DNA of 55,068 nucleotides from Chromera velia (GCA_018398765.1 JAHBMJ010000174.1:1-55068), one strand, 5' to 3'. Positions 34,158 through 45,840 are shown, numbered from the stretch's first letter. Numbers and translations: made by a program. Notes: a model not told the origin generated them from the sequence alone.

Positions 34158-34974
34158 AGTGGTTAGCAGAGGCTTCTGGTTGCACGGGGCAGCAGTGTTG
34201 GTGCGGCTCTAGAAACTTCATTGAGCAAAGGAAGAGGCAGATAGGACAACCAATCTAAACCACTATGGGTATGGTCTGTGCTGTATAGTACACAGTGCCT
34301 GCCTCAAAGTGAAAAAGTCTGTAGAGCTCAGAGAGCTTTCGTCTCTTTTCTGTTGTTTGCTCTCGAGCCGAGGGTTGTGGCGGACTTGAGACTCTTTTCC
34401 AGATATCATGGAGTTTGTTGTTTCTTCTTGTTCTTATCACTTGGAGGGAGTCCTCAGAACTCAAGGTTGCTGACCCATTTGAGATGAGGGTCCAGAAGAA
34501 CAAGCTTGCATAAGGAAGGAGACCGTTTAGTCTGATTGAATGACTTGAAGACTGACTGCCATCTCTGCTGATTGGGACTGCAATGAAGCATGAGGTGTCC
34601 AGGCCTATAAAGAACGTGCCCAGATGATGGAGGAGATGCTCTTCATTGCTTGTGTTGTTGGGGATGGAAGGAAAAAGAGCATCTTGTGGAGTGGAAGGTT
34701 GGTTGGGGTGATTGAGGGTATGTGTGGCCTTCTTATTTTTGTTCGCACTTGTCTGTACCGCGTTCTAAACGCTTGGTAGTACTATGGGGTACCGCGGCAG
34801 CAAGACATTCGCAAGTCAGTGGATTGTTTGGATTGTTTTCTTTTGGTTGTGGGCTTTGATTTGGGAAATTTATTTTGGGGGGAGGTAGGTGTGTATGTGA
34901 GAGGTGAAGGAGGTGTATGACACTGTGTTGGTATCTGGTCGGATTGTCTTACATTCCTCTTTCTAACTGCTTCC

Positions 34975-35340
34975 AACTGTCTTCTGTTTCTATTCAGAAA
35001 GGATGATTGAGTGATGATGATGTGAGAAGGTAGTTGGGAGGAAGAGAATGAAAGAAGAAGGAGAGGAGAGAGGAGATGACAGGTGAAAGGAGCGAACGGA
35101 GGTGAGATATGTGAGGGTGTTTGGTGTAAGTGTTTGTTTGAGTGGATCCTTTTGTCTCTCTGTATCTCTCTGACTAATTGCTTTCCCTGTTTATGAAAGA
35201 TGAATGGGGGATGAAGATGGTTGGGGAGAAAAGAAAAGGGAAGAAGAATTAAAGGAGAGGAGAGAGACAGGAGGCAAGACAAGGTGGTGAGGGTGAATAT
35301 GTTTTCTCTTTTTCTGTTCTCTGACCTTTTTCTCTGTTCG
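34975..35340 (+). repeat. Degenerate internal direct repeat of the LTR element
   Basis: Two segments share the order: a pyrimidine stretch, TTTCTATTCAGAAAGGATGA or CCTGTTTATGAAAGATGAAT, GATGATG/GATGAAGATG, then a long GA-rich tract. They start near 34980 and 35185. The resemblance is loose and is read by eye. Confidence 0.4.
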
Positions 35341-37192
35341 TCTAGGCTTAGAAGGGCATCATAGAGAAAGAAAGAGGGAAAGAAAAAATTATTTAATCGG
35401 TTGGGAGCAAAGCAAAGAGAATCAGACACTCTGCAAACAAAGAAGAGAAGGAAAGAAAGAAAGGAGAGGAAGGTGAATGATCGACACCTTAGATCTCCAA
35501 TGTTCTGCTGTTTTCGAGAGTGGTGTACACTGCGTTCGACTTCGGTCGGACTGTTCAAGATGTTGTGCAGTTCTCTGGCCCCGTAGCTGGCCAGGCTGCG
35601 GTAAGCTGTGCAGGATCCAAGGGTAACGGGCAATAACCATTTATGCAGAACGTGAGAGCTTGGTCTGTTACCGGGAATGAAGGATTATGTCGATCTGTAG
35701 TTGTTGTTTTCTTTTTCTTAATCTCTGAAAAGAAAAGAGAGCTTCACTGATTTTCCTGTATAGAAAAGGCATACGTCAGAGAAGAACCCATTGAGCTGTC
35801 TGAATGAGAAACTGTGATCGATACATGGGGTGACTTAACACAGCGGAGAGGTGGAAGCCCATAAGAGATCGAGTATACTCATTGTATTCACTGCATATAT
35901 AGAGAGAACAACTGCGTAGTTCAATAAGGAAGCGGTGTGCATGCAGTACATTTCAGTCGTGTCGACCTGTGCTCTTGAAGGGTCACCTCGTAAGAGAGAG
36001 TCTCCTGAGCGTTCATGTGTTTGAATCTGGTATGCAGTTGGGACACAGATTCAATTGTGAGGTTTGGCTATCTTTTTTCAGACAGGTGGCCGCTGTGAAG
36101 AGCAGAGAAGGAAGAGGTCAATCATCAGATTGCAGAGTAGCCAAAAATACCATGGTCATTCAGGCAGTTTTAACATATTGCGTCAAGTCGCTGTGAGGAG
36201 CATTGGGGGTGAACGTGCAGCGTACTTTTTGTATGTTATAGGCTGGCGGGCGGAAAGCGCTTCGGTCATTCGTATCAGAAACTCAAACCCTGCGAATGGC
36301 ATCCATATATAAGCCAGCGCACCACCCCAGTTTCTTTTATTCTGAATGTGTGTGCCTTGAGTCGCTCTCTGTTTCTGTGTGATTGATTCGATTCATGTCT
36401 GGCTGGAAAACAATTCTTCGGTTGATCTCTGAATTGACTTGTTTGCTCAGTTATGCAAGTGAGTTCACCAGAGAGTCCAAAGTCTCGAGTCTTTTGAGTG
36501 CACGCGGTAGAGTTCTTTATGCTTTGTCTGCTGCTGCCTCTTGTGTGAGAGAAACTGAGTGTGTGTGTGTCGTATGGGGGGAGTACCCAGAGCGTACACA
36601 GCAGTGGCCGCATTGTGTGTGCCTTCTATATTTATGACAGGCTGCATAGTGTGATACCTACTCAGTGTCTACCTAAAGGAAGGAAACGATCGTGATCAAA
36701 GAAGCCATGTATTGTGACTCGAGTTGACCCGGTGTCTGCATGTGTGTTTGTGGGCTGGGTGCTGCACGTGCTGTCTTGAATTCCCCCAGTATAAACACAC
36801 AAAGAGAGAGAGAGAAACAGAGTGCATCCAGCCACAGATCATTTGATTCCCCTGAGACAGTCGCACGTATAAATGCTTTGCGTTCGCATTACATTGGATG
36901 CGAAAGCCGCTTGAATGAATCTTTGATCTCGCTTGTGCGTGCTTGGGAAGCTTCGGACGCCTTTTGTATACCAATTTGGAGATGCGCCGAGATGAGATCG
37001 CAGAAGTGCGGATCGATGTCGAAGCGAGAGAAGACTTGCACAAGGAGAGTCTTAAGCAAGAACCATCTGTCAGAGTGTCTGGAGTTGTTGTTATATAGAT
37101 TTTCCCAATCACTCGCCCTATGAGCGAGCATGTGTGAGGTAGAGCTTAAAGAAGTGAACCAAGCGTGGACGTTGGTTTGGTGGGCAGGCATG

Positions 37193-37498
37193 TGTGAGGT
37201 GCTTGCCAGGAAGTCTGGCTTGTGGGGTACTGAGGTGCTTGATGGGCTGCTCGCACGGAGTTGGGTGCAGGATTGATGAGCGCATGCGTTTGTGTACTGA
37301 ACAATACATGTAGTAAAGCATGCGTTCTGTAGCCAAGTAAGAGCAGGTCTGGAAGCAGTATGATTGACATGAGTCATGGCTGTCAGATACTCTAGGGAGG
37401 AACTCCCTCTAGACCGGTCGTTGGATTGATACTTCCATCATCATCACCACACTGCTAGGGTTCGTATTCTATCTCTAGAGCCTTGTACGCCCCTGACA
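37193..37498 (+). repeat. Right LTR-like direct repeat
   Basis: Second copy of the 0.3-kb repeat, with the same TG and CA ends. It is preceded by GGTTTGGTGGGCAGGCA, only a weak candidate for a polypurine tract. The minus-strand frame starting at 37377 runs from this repeat into the interior for 162 codons and has no recognisable domain. Confidence 0.85.
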
Positions 37499-38013
37499 CA
37501 TGACATTAACGTCACATGCATGCCCCATCATGCCCCGCGGTATACCGTGGGCGGGGTATCCTGTGCATGGTATCGGGCGCGGGCGGAGCGGGTCGCTTTC
37601 CGCGCGCCATTCGTGCTAGGTTTTCCGGGGCCGGCCGCCCCGCGTCTTGCAACACAATTTATTAAGAAACACCATGCACCGATGAATGTCGATCTTAATT
37701 CGAGCTTCTCCAGCCTGTCCTCCATTATTGTCCTCTTCCATTCACTTTCTTCCTCTTTCATTACTCCCTCGTTGACCCAGCGTGCCACCCTCTTTGGCTC
37801 TTCTGCTGCGTCGATCGATCTTCAACCAAGCTTTCTGCTCCATCCATCGATGGACAAGATCGTCCAAACTCTTCTGAAAACCTTCTGCGACGACTTCAAG
37901 GGAGAGACCTTCCCTTTTGACTCCTACGACTGAAATCCTTTGCGCCTCTCTGACGAAACCGTTTCTCTCTATCATCCTCTTTAGTTGTATTAGAAGGCTC
38001 TCTCTGACGCGAC
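37499..38013. promoter_or_regulatory. GC-rich upstream region of the PSI-like gene with a small upstream frame
   Basis: From 37530 to 37650 the DNA is strongly GC-rich with an imperfect palindrome centred in CGCGGTATACCGTGGGCGGG. A 27-codon frame (37850-37933; starts MDKIVQTLLKTF) lies 80 bp before the chosen ATG and could be a uORF. Function is inferred from position only. Confidence 0.35.
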
Positions 38014-41000
38014 ATGAGGATTCCGTCGTCTGCCGTTTTTCTGTGTCTCCTATTGGGAACCTTGACGGTTTCTGCACACACAGACTCTTGCAGTGCCACA
38101 AGCTGCGACAAGTGCCTGAGGCAGAGCAGAAGCACCTTTGACGGCTGTGGCTGGTACGGTGATGGGAAGACTGGAGTGTGTGTCGCAGGTGAGGTGGTTG
38201 AGGGAGCTTTGTTTTCAAATCGCTGTTTCCTTCTTGGTGTTGCAATCAGAAGAGCCGTCTCCCCGTCTCCCTTCTCCCTTCTCCCCCCACCCCCCTCTTT
38301 GCAGGCGACTCCTTCGGTCCGACGGCCGACAGCGGCTACTCGAAGGATGAGTGCTGGAACTTCGGGATCGAGTGGGATGGCGGGGCTGAGGGACACCTGC
38401 AGAGTGTGTAGCGGCAGCACTTGCGACGACTGCGTGAGGAGCGGTCAGGGGTGCGGGTGGTGTGCGGAGACGGGCACCTGCGGGCCTTCCAGCTCTTTTG
38501 GAGACATGTGCGTGGGGGTAAAGGCCTCCAAATGCTCCAATTGGCAGGGGTGCCTGCGGAAGGAACCGAGCCAGAGTTGCCCCGCAGTGAGGTGCTCTGA
38601 CTTCGACACGTGCTCCGCGTGCGCAGGGAACAGAGGCTGTGGGTGGTCAGTCAGTGCATCCTGTACGTCTCTGTTTGTTTGGTTTGCCCCCCATTGGGAT
38701 AAATGGGTGGTTCCTCTCTGACTGGCCCAAGATGCTCTGTGCAAATTTGGTCGTCGCATCGTTGGGGTCTCTCCGTCCCGTGCACTGTCTCTTCTGGTGT
38801 CCCTCCCACCAGTGCACCTAGCTTTGTTCTATCGATGATTCTGTACCTAGCTTTGTTCTATTGATGATTCTGTCGCCTCTTTCGGCATCCTCTCCTGGAG
38901 GTTGAGAGAGGTCGTGCTTCTCCATAGAAGATTGTGCCATGATGTGTCATGATGATGTCAGACTGCGCATGTCAGAAGCTGATGGTTGTTTGTACCTTGC
39001 TGCTCGGTCTCGATTGTTTTCTTTCTTTCTTTTTGCCTGCCTGCAGGTGTGCGTCCTCCCAGACCTGCATGGAGGGTGACAGCTTCGTGGGCCTCTGCAA
39101 GGACTGTGCTCACGGCATCGGTTGCTTCAAGAGCAAAAACGACGACAAGTGCCCAGAGAAACGATGCTCCTCCTTCACAATGTGCTCGGGGTGCACGGCT
39201 CAGAAAGGGTGAGGACGGTGGACGGGCCTGCCTGAGTCATGTGTGTGTAATGCAGAGATGCGATAGTGTCCGAACTTTTCTTTGGTATGGAGTCCCTCGA
39301 GGGGGGGGGGAAACTGGAGCTTGCACATAATTATACGCTTGCGTGATAGAATGCATATGCACCTGCGTTCAGACAAGAACAGACGGAGGGATGGCAGCTT
39401 GTGTCCTCTGTTCTTTTTCCTTTGCTGCTCTTCCATGCATGCTTTGATTGCCCGAGCTGTCTTGCTTCTATTCCCCTCACTTCCTTCTCCTTCTGCTTCT
39501 GATTGACTGCAGCTGTGGCTGGGACGCAGCCGAGCTAAAGTGCGTCGAATTGACCCAGGGGGGCAGTCTGGGCTCGTGCCCCGCCTCCACCGTCGGTTGC
39601 CTCTTTGAGACATCAGACCAGTGTCCCCACACCCCCACTCAGCAGTGTTCCTTCTACAAGTCCTGCAGGGCCTGTGCTGAGGATCCTGCGTGTGGGTGGT
39701 CCTCAGGGCTGAATGAGTGCGTGGAGGCCAGCACCTCCATGCTCAACGGTTGCAGAGGAGATGGCGCGTTCTCTTTCCGTGACTGCGAGCCGCACTGCCA
39801 CTCCATTTCTGACTGCGACGCCTGTCTGGAAGAAAACAGCGCAGACTGCACCTGGTGTGTGGGGGAGAGGTTGAACGCCAACAGGACGAAAGTTGAGAGA
39901 TGCGTCCTGGCAAAGGGGGGCATCGGGGGGAAAGCTGGGAGAGCAGATAGAAGAGAGCCCGAGTATGAAGAACATGTGTGCCAGTACACCATTGCTGAGA
40001 AGGCAGAATGCGACTCATGTGCTTCAAAGGGCTTCAAGTCCAAACTCCACATGATGCAGGACAAAGGCAGCTTCTCTGCCTGCACATCGGATCCCAAGTG
40101 TGTTGCCTGTGAGTATGAAACCGAAAAGCACGGTCTTGTGAGTGACTGCGTGAGGGGAGACGAGGAGGGTCCCTTCTCCTCCTGTCGTTTGCCCCCGGAC
40201 ACAGGGAGCAGTCTGAAGGGAGCCTTCTGGGCCCACTCCCCCGACACCCCCATAGGCGCACACCACGACAGTCCCCAGTGCGGCAACCAGGACGTCTGTC
40301 GGACAGCAACAACATGCAGAGAGTGTATGTCATGGGACAGGAGAGAGCAAGGGTGTGTGTGGTGCAACCACACGGAGCCCTTGTCTGGAGAGACCACAAT
40401 TGGATCTCGGTGCAGAGCCTCCACTGAGTGTCCCTCCGAGTTTTCGAATGAGAACTTCGAATGTCCTCTTCAAGTTGAGCCAACATGCACCGAGACGGGA
40501 AGAGACGGAGGCTGCACGGCGTGTGTGGCACGGAAGGACTGCGCGTTTGCGCCTTCTGAGAACCTCTGCGTCCCCCATTCCACCCCCTTCTCGTTCAACT
40601 TCCTTCCCTATGTTTGGGGAGATGCCGGCAAGTGCCCTGAGGTCTGTGTAAGGCACAAAAACTGCAAGGCCTGTGCATCATCTGATGATGCGTGCGGGTG
40701 GTGTGGAAGCACGTCTACTTGTCTTCCTCTCGGAAGAAGCAAGGATCCTCTCACGGAAGGACCCGATTTTCTTTCGACTGGCAGAACGTGCTCCCCTTTC
40801 GTGGTGTCATTTGCGACTGAGGCATGCGGAAGTGCTGAGGAAGAGGAGGAAGAGAAAGAAGGGGGAAAGGGAAAGGGAGAAGAGAAGGAAGAGACGGGAG
40901 GAAAGGGAGAGTCCGAGAAGGGCAAAACCGATGAAGAGGGAGAGAAGCAGAAGAACGCTGAGAGTGAAAAGGAGAAGAGAGAAGATCGTTCTGCAGACGG

Positions 41001-41127
41001 GTGGATCATCGCTCTTCTGGTTCTTCTCATTGCCGTCATTTTTGTCACCTGGAGTCTCTGCTTCAGGTGCTGGAACTGCCTCTACTGGCGCCCTCATCGT
41101 GGGGTCACGGTTCGCTTGGCTGTTTGA
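38014..41127 (+). CDS. Secreted/surface Cys-rich protein with PSI-like CGW modules and one membrane span
   Basis: A probable type I membrane protein. Exons are 38014-38188, 38305-38645, 39047-39208 and 39513-41127. The signal peptide is MRIPSSAVFLCLLLGTLTVSA. Roughly eight modules follow with the pattern C...(S/T)C..C......(G/A)CGW(C/x)....C, close to plexin-semaphorin-integrin (PSI) repeats. The last CGW module is DACGWCG near 40688. A Glu/Lys/Gly-rich linker (from 40836) leads to the span GWIIALLVLLIAVIFVTW and a short basic cytoplasmic tail. The join of exons 2 and 3 rebuilds GCGW/CASSQTC exactly, using a GTCAGTCAGT donor. Exon 2 carries one base too many: it reads well in one frame to about 38390 (GDSFGPTADSGYSKDECWNF) and in the next frame after it. 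A spare G in the G4 run 38382-38385 would explain this. About 763 residues if so. Ligand unknown. Confidence 0.75.
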
Positions 41128-43139
41128 TCTGCATGTATGGGTCCGGAGCAGGTAGCTAGAGCAGGGGGCTTCACTCTTTCTCGATTTCTCCCCTCTACCC
41201 TTCTCTCTGCCTTGCTTCGTTACTCAATCTCACTCTCTCTTTCTCTCTCCTACGTGGTGCATCTTATGATTGGAGTGGAGAACGAACTTGACCTAGCTTT
41301 CTCTCCGCTCTTTCTCCTCAGGCCCTCCCTCTCTTATTGCATGTACCGGGACGCCCTTCTTTCTTTCTTCATCTCCTACCCGTCCGTCTATTTTCTCAAG
41401 GTGAACACAGCTAGCGTCCTGATTCCAGGATCGAGACGGGAGGACTAGTTTCCTTTAATTCGGGATTTCTTTCTGTCCAAATGAAAAGGCCAAGAGAAAA
41501 CCAACCAGGGATGCAGGGAGGGAAGGGACTGCAATACGAGAGGTTGTCGAGAGGGAAAAAAATAGCTGCAACAATTGCGAAGTTGAAATCAGTTCTCTCG
41601 CGGGGACTCCCGAAAGAGATGACAATCAGCGATTTTGTTCATGCAGTGCATGAAGAAACTTGAAGAATATTTAAGAAAAGAAAAGACCCTAGCTGAGAGA
41701 TAAAGAGGGAGTTCTGCCGTCATACCGTTCCGGTGATTGCCCGGTGGGGTCTAATCGTGCATACATGTAGATGTGTTTCAATTGACGTCCTTTCTGCTTT
41801 GAGGTCTTTCAAGCAACTGGTGAAGGCAACACTTGGCTGGACCAATCTGACATCTGTATGAGCACTTCCCTTTCGAAGATGAAAGAGGAGCATTGTTTCC
41901 TTTTTTTCATGAATGTCTTTTCTGACTGCGTGACTCCGGAGGCCTCTGTGCAATGATCGCTGCATGCATGAAGAGTTTGCGTGGCAATATGTGAGCTGCT
42001 ACAGAACCTCTGAAAAACAGCTTTTCATGCATGAAAGCTCTAAGAAAGAGTGTACGATGTTTGGCATTGTTTGCATAAACGGACTTCAAGTTAAGTCTTC
42101 AACTAACTCGATGACTAGCTCCATGAGTTGCTCGGTGATATTTCTTGTATAGACTACCAGGTAGACTAACTATTAGTAGACTAATTAAAATTTCATTCAA
42201 TGCTATTTTCCATACATGAAAAAAACAGAGAGCCACTGTCTATAATCATCATATTATATGATCATAGTCCCGCTATCGGTCCACAATAGGCCTAAATATT
42301 TCAGTGCCTTAATTCGTACTCTATTGCTATAGTGCAAAGCACTGAAAACATACTAACTCAACTGTTGTAAAGCATGCATAAGACATGTGCTTAGTATACG
42401 GGCCACAGCGGTCCCCTGCCTGCGCGTGGCACCCTATATAACATACAATGGCGCGGTGCTGCGGCGGCAACGCCTTTTACCAAGTTTTTCTCTTAGGGTT
42501 TTTTTACTAAACCAGGGGCAAATTTGTTGAACCTTTACCAGGTTATCAAAATGCATCTAGGTATACTATACATGCCCTGCAGGTAGTAGCTATAGGATTT
42601 TATAGGGTTTTTAGGCTAGGATTTTAGCGGATTAATTTTATGGGATTTTAGCTAGGTTTTTAGCAAATTCTGAAGAATCTGAACACTAGTCTGAACACTT
42701 AATCGGACTCGGAGTTGATGATCACAGTTGATCCTTAAGTTTTAACTCATTCTTTTACAGGAACAATTAATATGCTGCGCTTCCAGTTGTGCCTAGCTCT
42801 GCGTTTATCTTTCTTTCTCGATTCATTCATCCTTATAAAACTCAAGTAATACATGATGTTTACATGACTCGGAATCCGAACCCTTCACACTAAACAATGA
42901 AGATCATTGAGTGTTCATTCTTTGTAATTCGAATTAGTCTCCAAATTCTGATCTGCGATGATCATTTCACCAGTGACTGAGCCGTGATGGCGTTGCACAC
43001 AGTTATGCGCGCACATCTGTTTCTTTCCCATCGTGGGGTATACGTACAAAGTAATTGATTGATCCAATAAGTTTTTTCAATTCACCTAAATCCATTAGTG
43101 AAGCACTTTTCCTCAATTGTAGTCTCTTTCCATTCCAAC
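41128..43139. other. Gene-free stretch between convergent PSI-like and CAP genes
   Basis: From 41128 to 42100 the composition is typical and includes a 60-codon frame (41481-41663) without family signal. From 42100 to 43050 it is AT-rich, with a lone arm of the GGATTTTA foldback family at 42575-42665. No RNA gene is evident. Confidence 0.5.
42575..42665 (+). mobile_element. Lone arm related to the GGATTTTA foldback element
   Basis: It begins CCCTGCAGGTAGTAGCTATA and continues with GGATTTTATAGGG, TAGGATTTTAGCGGATTA and GGGATTTTAGCTAGG, matching the end and unit structure of the element at 5683-6293. No inverted partner arm follows, so it is a truncated or decayed copy. Confidence 0.7.
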
Positions 43140-45840
43140 TTATTCAGCGAAAAGCTCCCCTTGATTTGCTCCTTGCGAAGCACTGCGAAGGTAGACAGAG
43201 GTTACAGTCGCAGGGGGACGCACAGGCGTCTCCTGGGTGGCGGGGTCCTGCTCGATGCTGTCCCAAAACCCCCCCAGGGACTCACATGCAATCTCAGAAA
43301 CACCCCTGTCAAAGGACTTGCCTCCCACCTTGTTTTGAGAGTCTGGGGGGACTGATTTCACGTTTTCCTCCTCAACTGTGACGGTTTTTTTCTTCCCTTC
43401 CCCCTCCATGACCTGGTCCCCCTTGCCCCCCTCAACTTTCGCGATGCCTTCATAAGACGCGCGCCGGTCTTCTCCCTCTCCCTTTCCTTCATTTCCCTTG
43501 TCATTCTTCTCCTTCACCTTCTCCCTTTCTTTCTTGCACCATCTGGAGGGTCCAACTCTCTCTGCCCACCCCCTGCAGAACCCGAACGGCCTCTCGCCCT
43601 TCCTGTAGGAAGAGATTAAATGCCAAGCAAGAAGACCCACAAGGCCAATGAAGACAACGGCACCAACAACAATCAACGCAATCTCCCATGCTTCCAACGA
43701 TTGACTCTCAGTCCTCGCCTCTGCTGCTGCGAGGGAAATAACGACAGACCCGAACGTCATCGAGAACGCGAACTCCTTGTCAGTCCCTGCTGTCTGCAGC
43801 TCCACCGTGTCCCCTGTCTGCGTGTCTCCCGACGCTTCCCCTCCAGATACAGAGGCAGAAAATGAAACCCCGTCTGCGTTCCTGTTCACCTTCAAATCCT
43901 CTCCTTCGTGCTTCAACTGCACGTTGTCCGACGGGTTCGTGAGGGGGCAGTAGACTCCAGTCTTCTTCCCACTGCTGTCACTTGACTCGAGAGACAGACC
44001 CAGAGAAGCGTCGGAGGTGTCTATCACACTGCCACTGGAGAATATGGACACCTCCGATAGGGTCTCAGTGACAGTCTCGGGAAAGGGCAGGTCTGCTGTC
44101 TGGAGCCTCGATCCCTGTGCCCCCCCCTGGTCGAGAATCAACTGCACCACTCCCTTCACGAACTCCCTCTTCTCGCTCTCACTCCCGAGAGCCTGTCCCT
44201 GTTCCTTCAGACTGGTGGACAGAGTCACGGTGGAGGTGGGGGAAGACCCCGAGGGGGGCGCTGTGAAGTCCTCCGAAGAGATCTGGCTGTTCCCTATTCT
44301 CTTCACCACCGGGGCGGTGGAGCCAGCAGTGGGGGCTGCGGTAGTGGCGGCCCCCCCCGAGGCAGGGGCGGAGGGAGGGGCGGTTGTTGCTGTGCTGCTG
44401 CCAGTGCCTGCGGGAGAGCCAGGAGAAGAGGAAGACAGGACAGAAAGCAAACCCAGGATGTTAATATATGAGTGAGGCACGTGCGTGTAGAGAGGGTTTT
44501 GAAGGAGAGCAAACAAGAAGGAAACGAAAGGGGCAACAGAAGGTTGTCTCGCCAAAGAGAGACGAGTAAGAATAAAGTAAACGCTGTGAATGAAAATGAG
44601 AGAGAAAGGAAGATGAAGCACGGCATCGGTAGACAGCGGGCTGAAGACAGTGTATTACTAAAAGAAAACAAATACCAGACCAACACGCACAAAGCCAAAA
44701 GAAGGAACGCCAACACCCCGAGTATCAATCAGCATTTGCAACACTGCATCTTCCTGAGTACATGAAAAAGCAGATTCGCGCTGTCACGGAGAATCCAAAC
44801 GACTGCTGCTGACCGGGGCCCCCACGCCTGTGCCTCTGCCAAGCGTTTACTTTCATACAGAATTCTTTTTCATACAGAAAGAAAAAAACATTCAAACGAC
44901 TGCTGCTGACCGAGGCCCCACGCCTGTGCCTCTGCCAAGCACGTGGCGTCTGATTTTGTTCCTTTCGGCATCACGTTCAGAGGGAAGCACGCGTGATTGT
45001 TCATGATGTTATTCGGAGTCGTGCAGTCAGCCACGTCGTTGCCCTTGATGCGGCAGACGTCGAATGAGTTCCCTGTCCCCCTCGCACACCCCAATAGAGT
45101 CGCCGTCTTCCAAAGAATGGCCGTCAAGTGAGCCGCAGCCTGCAGATATGCATTCATCGGGCTGCTCTCCCACGCCGAAACTTCTGACGTGAACATGGCG
45201 TTCACCCCATCTGCGGGGGTGGGCCATCCGTTCGCGATGTTCTCTCCTGAGGGCCCCTCGCACGGAGTCATTTGCCCTGCGTTGCTGTGGCTGTTCGAGT
45301 TCCCGTCCGCCCACGTCTGCGCGCTGTTCTCCAGACAGGTGTTCCACGTCAGAAACGGGGTGTCGTACCTGCATTATTTGTGATAAAGACAACATGTGTT
45401 GCAGTGTTGCAGACGAGGCTTGGCATGCAGTCTTCTACAAAAATGTGTTCCAGGTTAAAAGCAGAGCGTCGTAAATAGACGGTATGGAGACATGCAGGCA
45501 GAATTTCGGCAGTGTGCCCTAGACGGTGTATCTCTGGTTATTCGGCGCTCTGTGAACAGCCCAGGACCCATTGATGCTCTTTTGAGAACCCGGCATGGAG
45601 CCATGCATGCGTGTTGGAACGCATGCATGGCTGCATGTATCTGGCTGACTTGCAGCGAAAGAAGTTGTACCGCACAATGAAGTCCAGTCGAGTGGCGTCC
45701 GTCGCCAGAGACCTTCTCTTGCCTGCATTCCCAACACCTTCTTCGAACTCTGCAGTACCAACAGCCTCCGGATCTCCCAACACCTCCACAAAGAGGAGCA
45801 GAACGAGCACCTTCAAAAGAATGGAGGGATGACGGACCAT
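43140..45840 (-). CDS. CAP/SCP-domain (PR-1-like) protein with a membrane span
   Basis: A secreted or surface CAP-superfamily protein. Three exons join in phase: 45840-45650, 45368-44911 and 44407-43140, giving 638 residues. The signal peptide is MVRHPSILLKVLVLLLFVEVLG. The CAP domain runs from about residue 45 to 200, with VRYNFFRCKYDTPFLTWN, CLENSAQTWAD, GENIANGW and AHLTAILWKTATLLGCA, the last corresponding to the family's HxTQxxW.....GCG block. The usual first-helix His-Asn is replaced by Tyr-Asn. A long Ser/Thr/Gly region follows, then the span EIALIVVGAVVFIGLVGLLAWHL and a Lys/Glu-rich cytoplasmic tail. Start ATG 45840 was chosen because the signal peptide follows directly. Donor GTCAGC ends exons 1 and 2. 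The function of CAP proteins is varied (sterol or lipid binding, defence), and none can be assigned here. Confidence 0.87.
44795..44943 (-). repeat. Tandem copy of a CAP-gene exon end with its donor
   Basis: The last 33 or so bases of exon 2 and its donor (minus strand: GCTTGGCAGAGGCACAGGCG ... GGTCAGCAGCAGTCGTTTG) lie at 44943-44892 and recur about 97 bp further into the intron at 44844-44795, with a few differences. The plus-strand spacer holds TTTCATACAGAA twice (near 44852 and 44868). Confidence 0.88.

Larger units (their letters stand above)
33846..37498 (+). mobile_element. Non-autonomous LTR-type retroelement
   Basis: Two direct repeats (33846-34157, 312 bp; 37193-37498, 306 bp) are about 95% identical by eye, differing by some 14 substitutions and one 6-bp indel. 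Both start TGTGAGG and end CTGACA, the TG...CA ends of LTRs. Two bases after the left repeat lies TGGTTAGCAGAGG, which matches the complement of the 3' end of eukaryotic initiator tRNA-Met (TGGTAGCAGAGG) with one extra T, a good primer-binding site. The flanks are TATGA (33841-33845) and CATGA (37499-37503), a 4-of-5 match for a target duplication. The 3.0-kb interior has no reverse transcriptase, integrase or protease frame, and no convincing polypurine tract. It therefore resembles LARD/TRIM-type elements mobilised in trans. The divergence between repeats suggests an old insertion. Confidence 0.72.

Noticed and set aside
34782-35633. 283-codon minus-strand frame inside the LTR element
   Set aside because: It is Ser/Leu/Phe-rich translation of purine tracts, with no reverse transcriptase, protease, integrase or gag zinc-knuckle motif.
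37175-37192. Polypurine tract of the LTR element
   Set aside because: GGTGGGCAGGCA is short and interrupted by pyrimidines; not enough to call, so it was not listed as a feature.
33746-37377. Similar minus-strand frames in two places (NPAPNS.RAAHQAP)
   Set aside because: They coincide with the two LTR-like repeats, so their similarity reflects DNA duplication and not a gene family.
41481-41663. 60-codon frame MKRPRENQPGMQGGKG...
   Set aside because: Plausible composition but no family signal, splice context or repeat; it lies in the 3' flank of the PSI-like gene, so chance is more likely.
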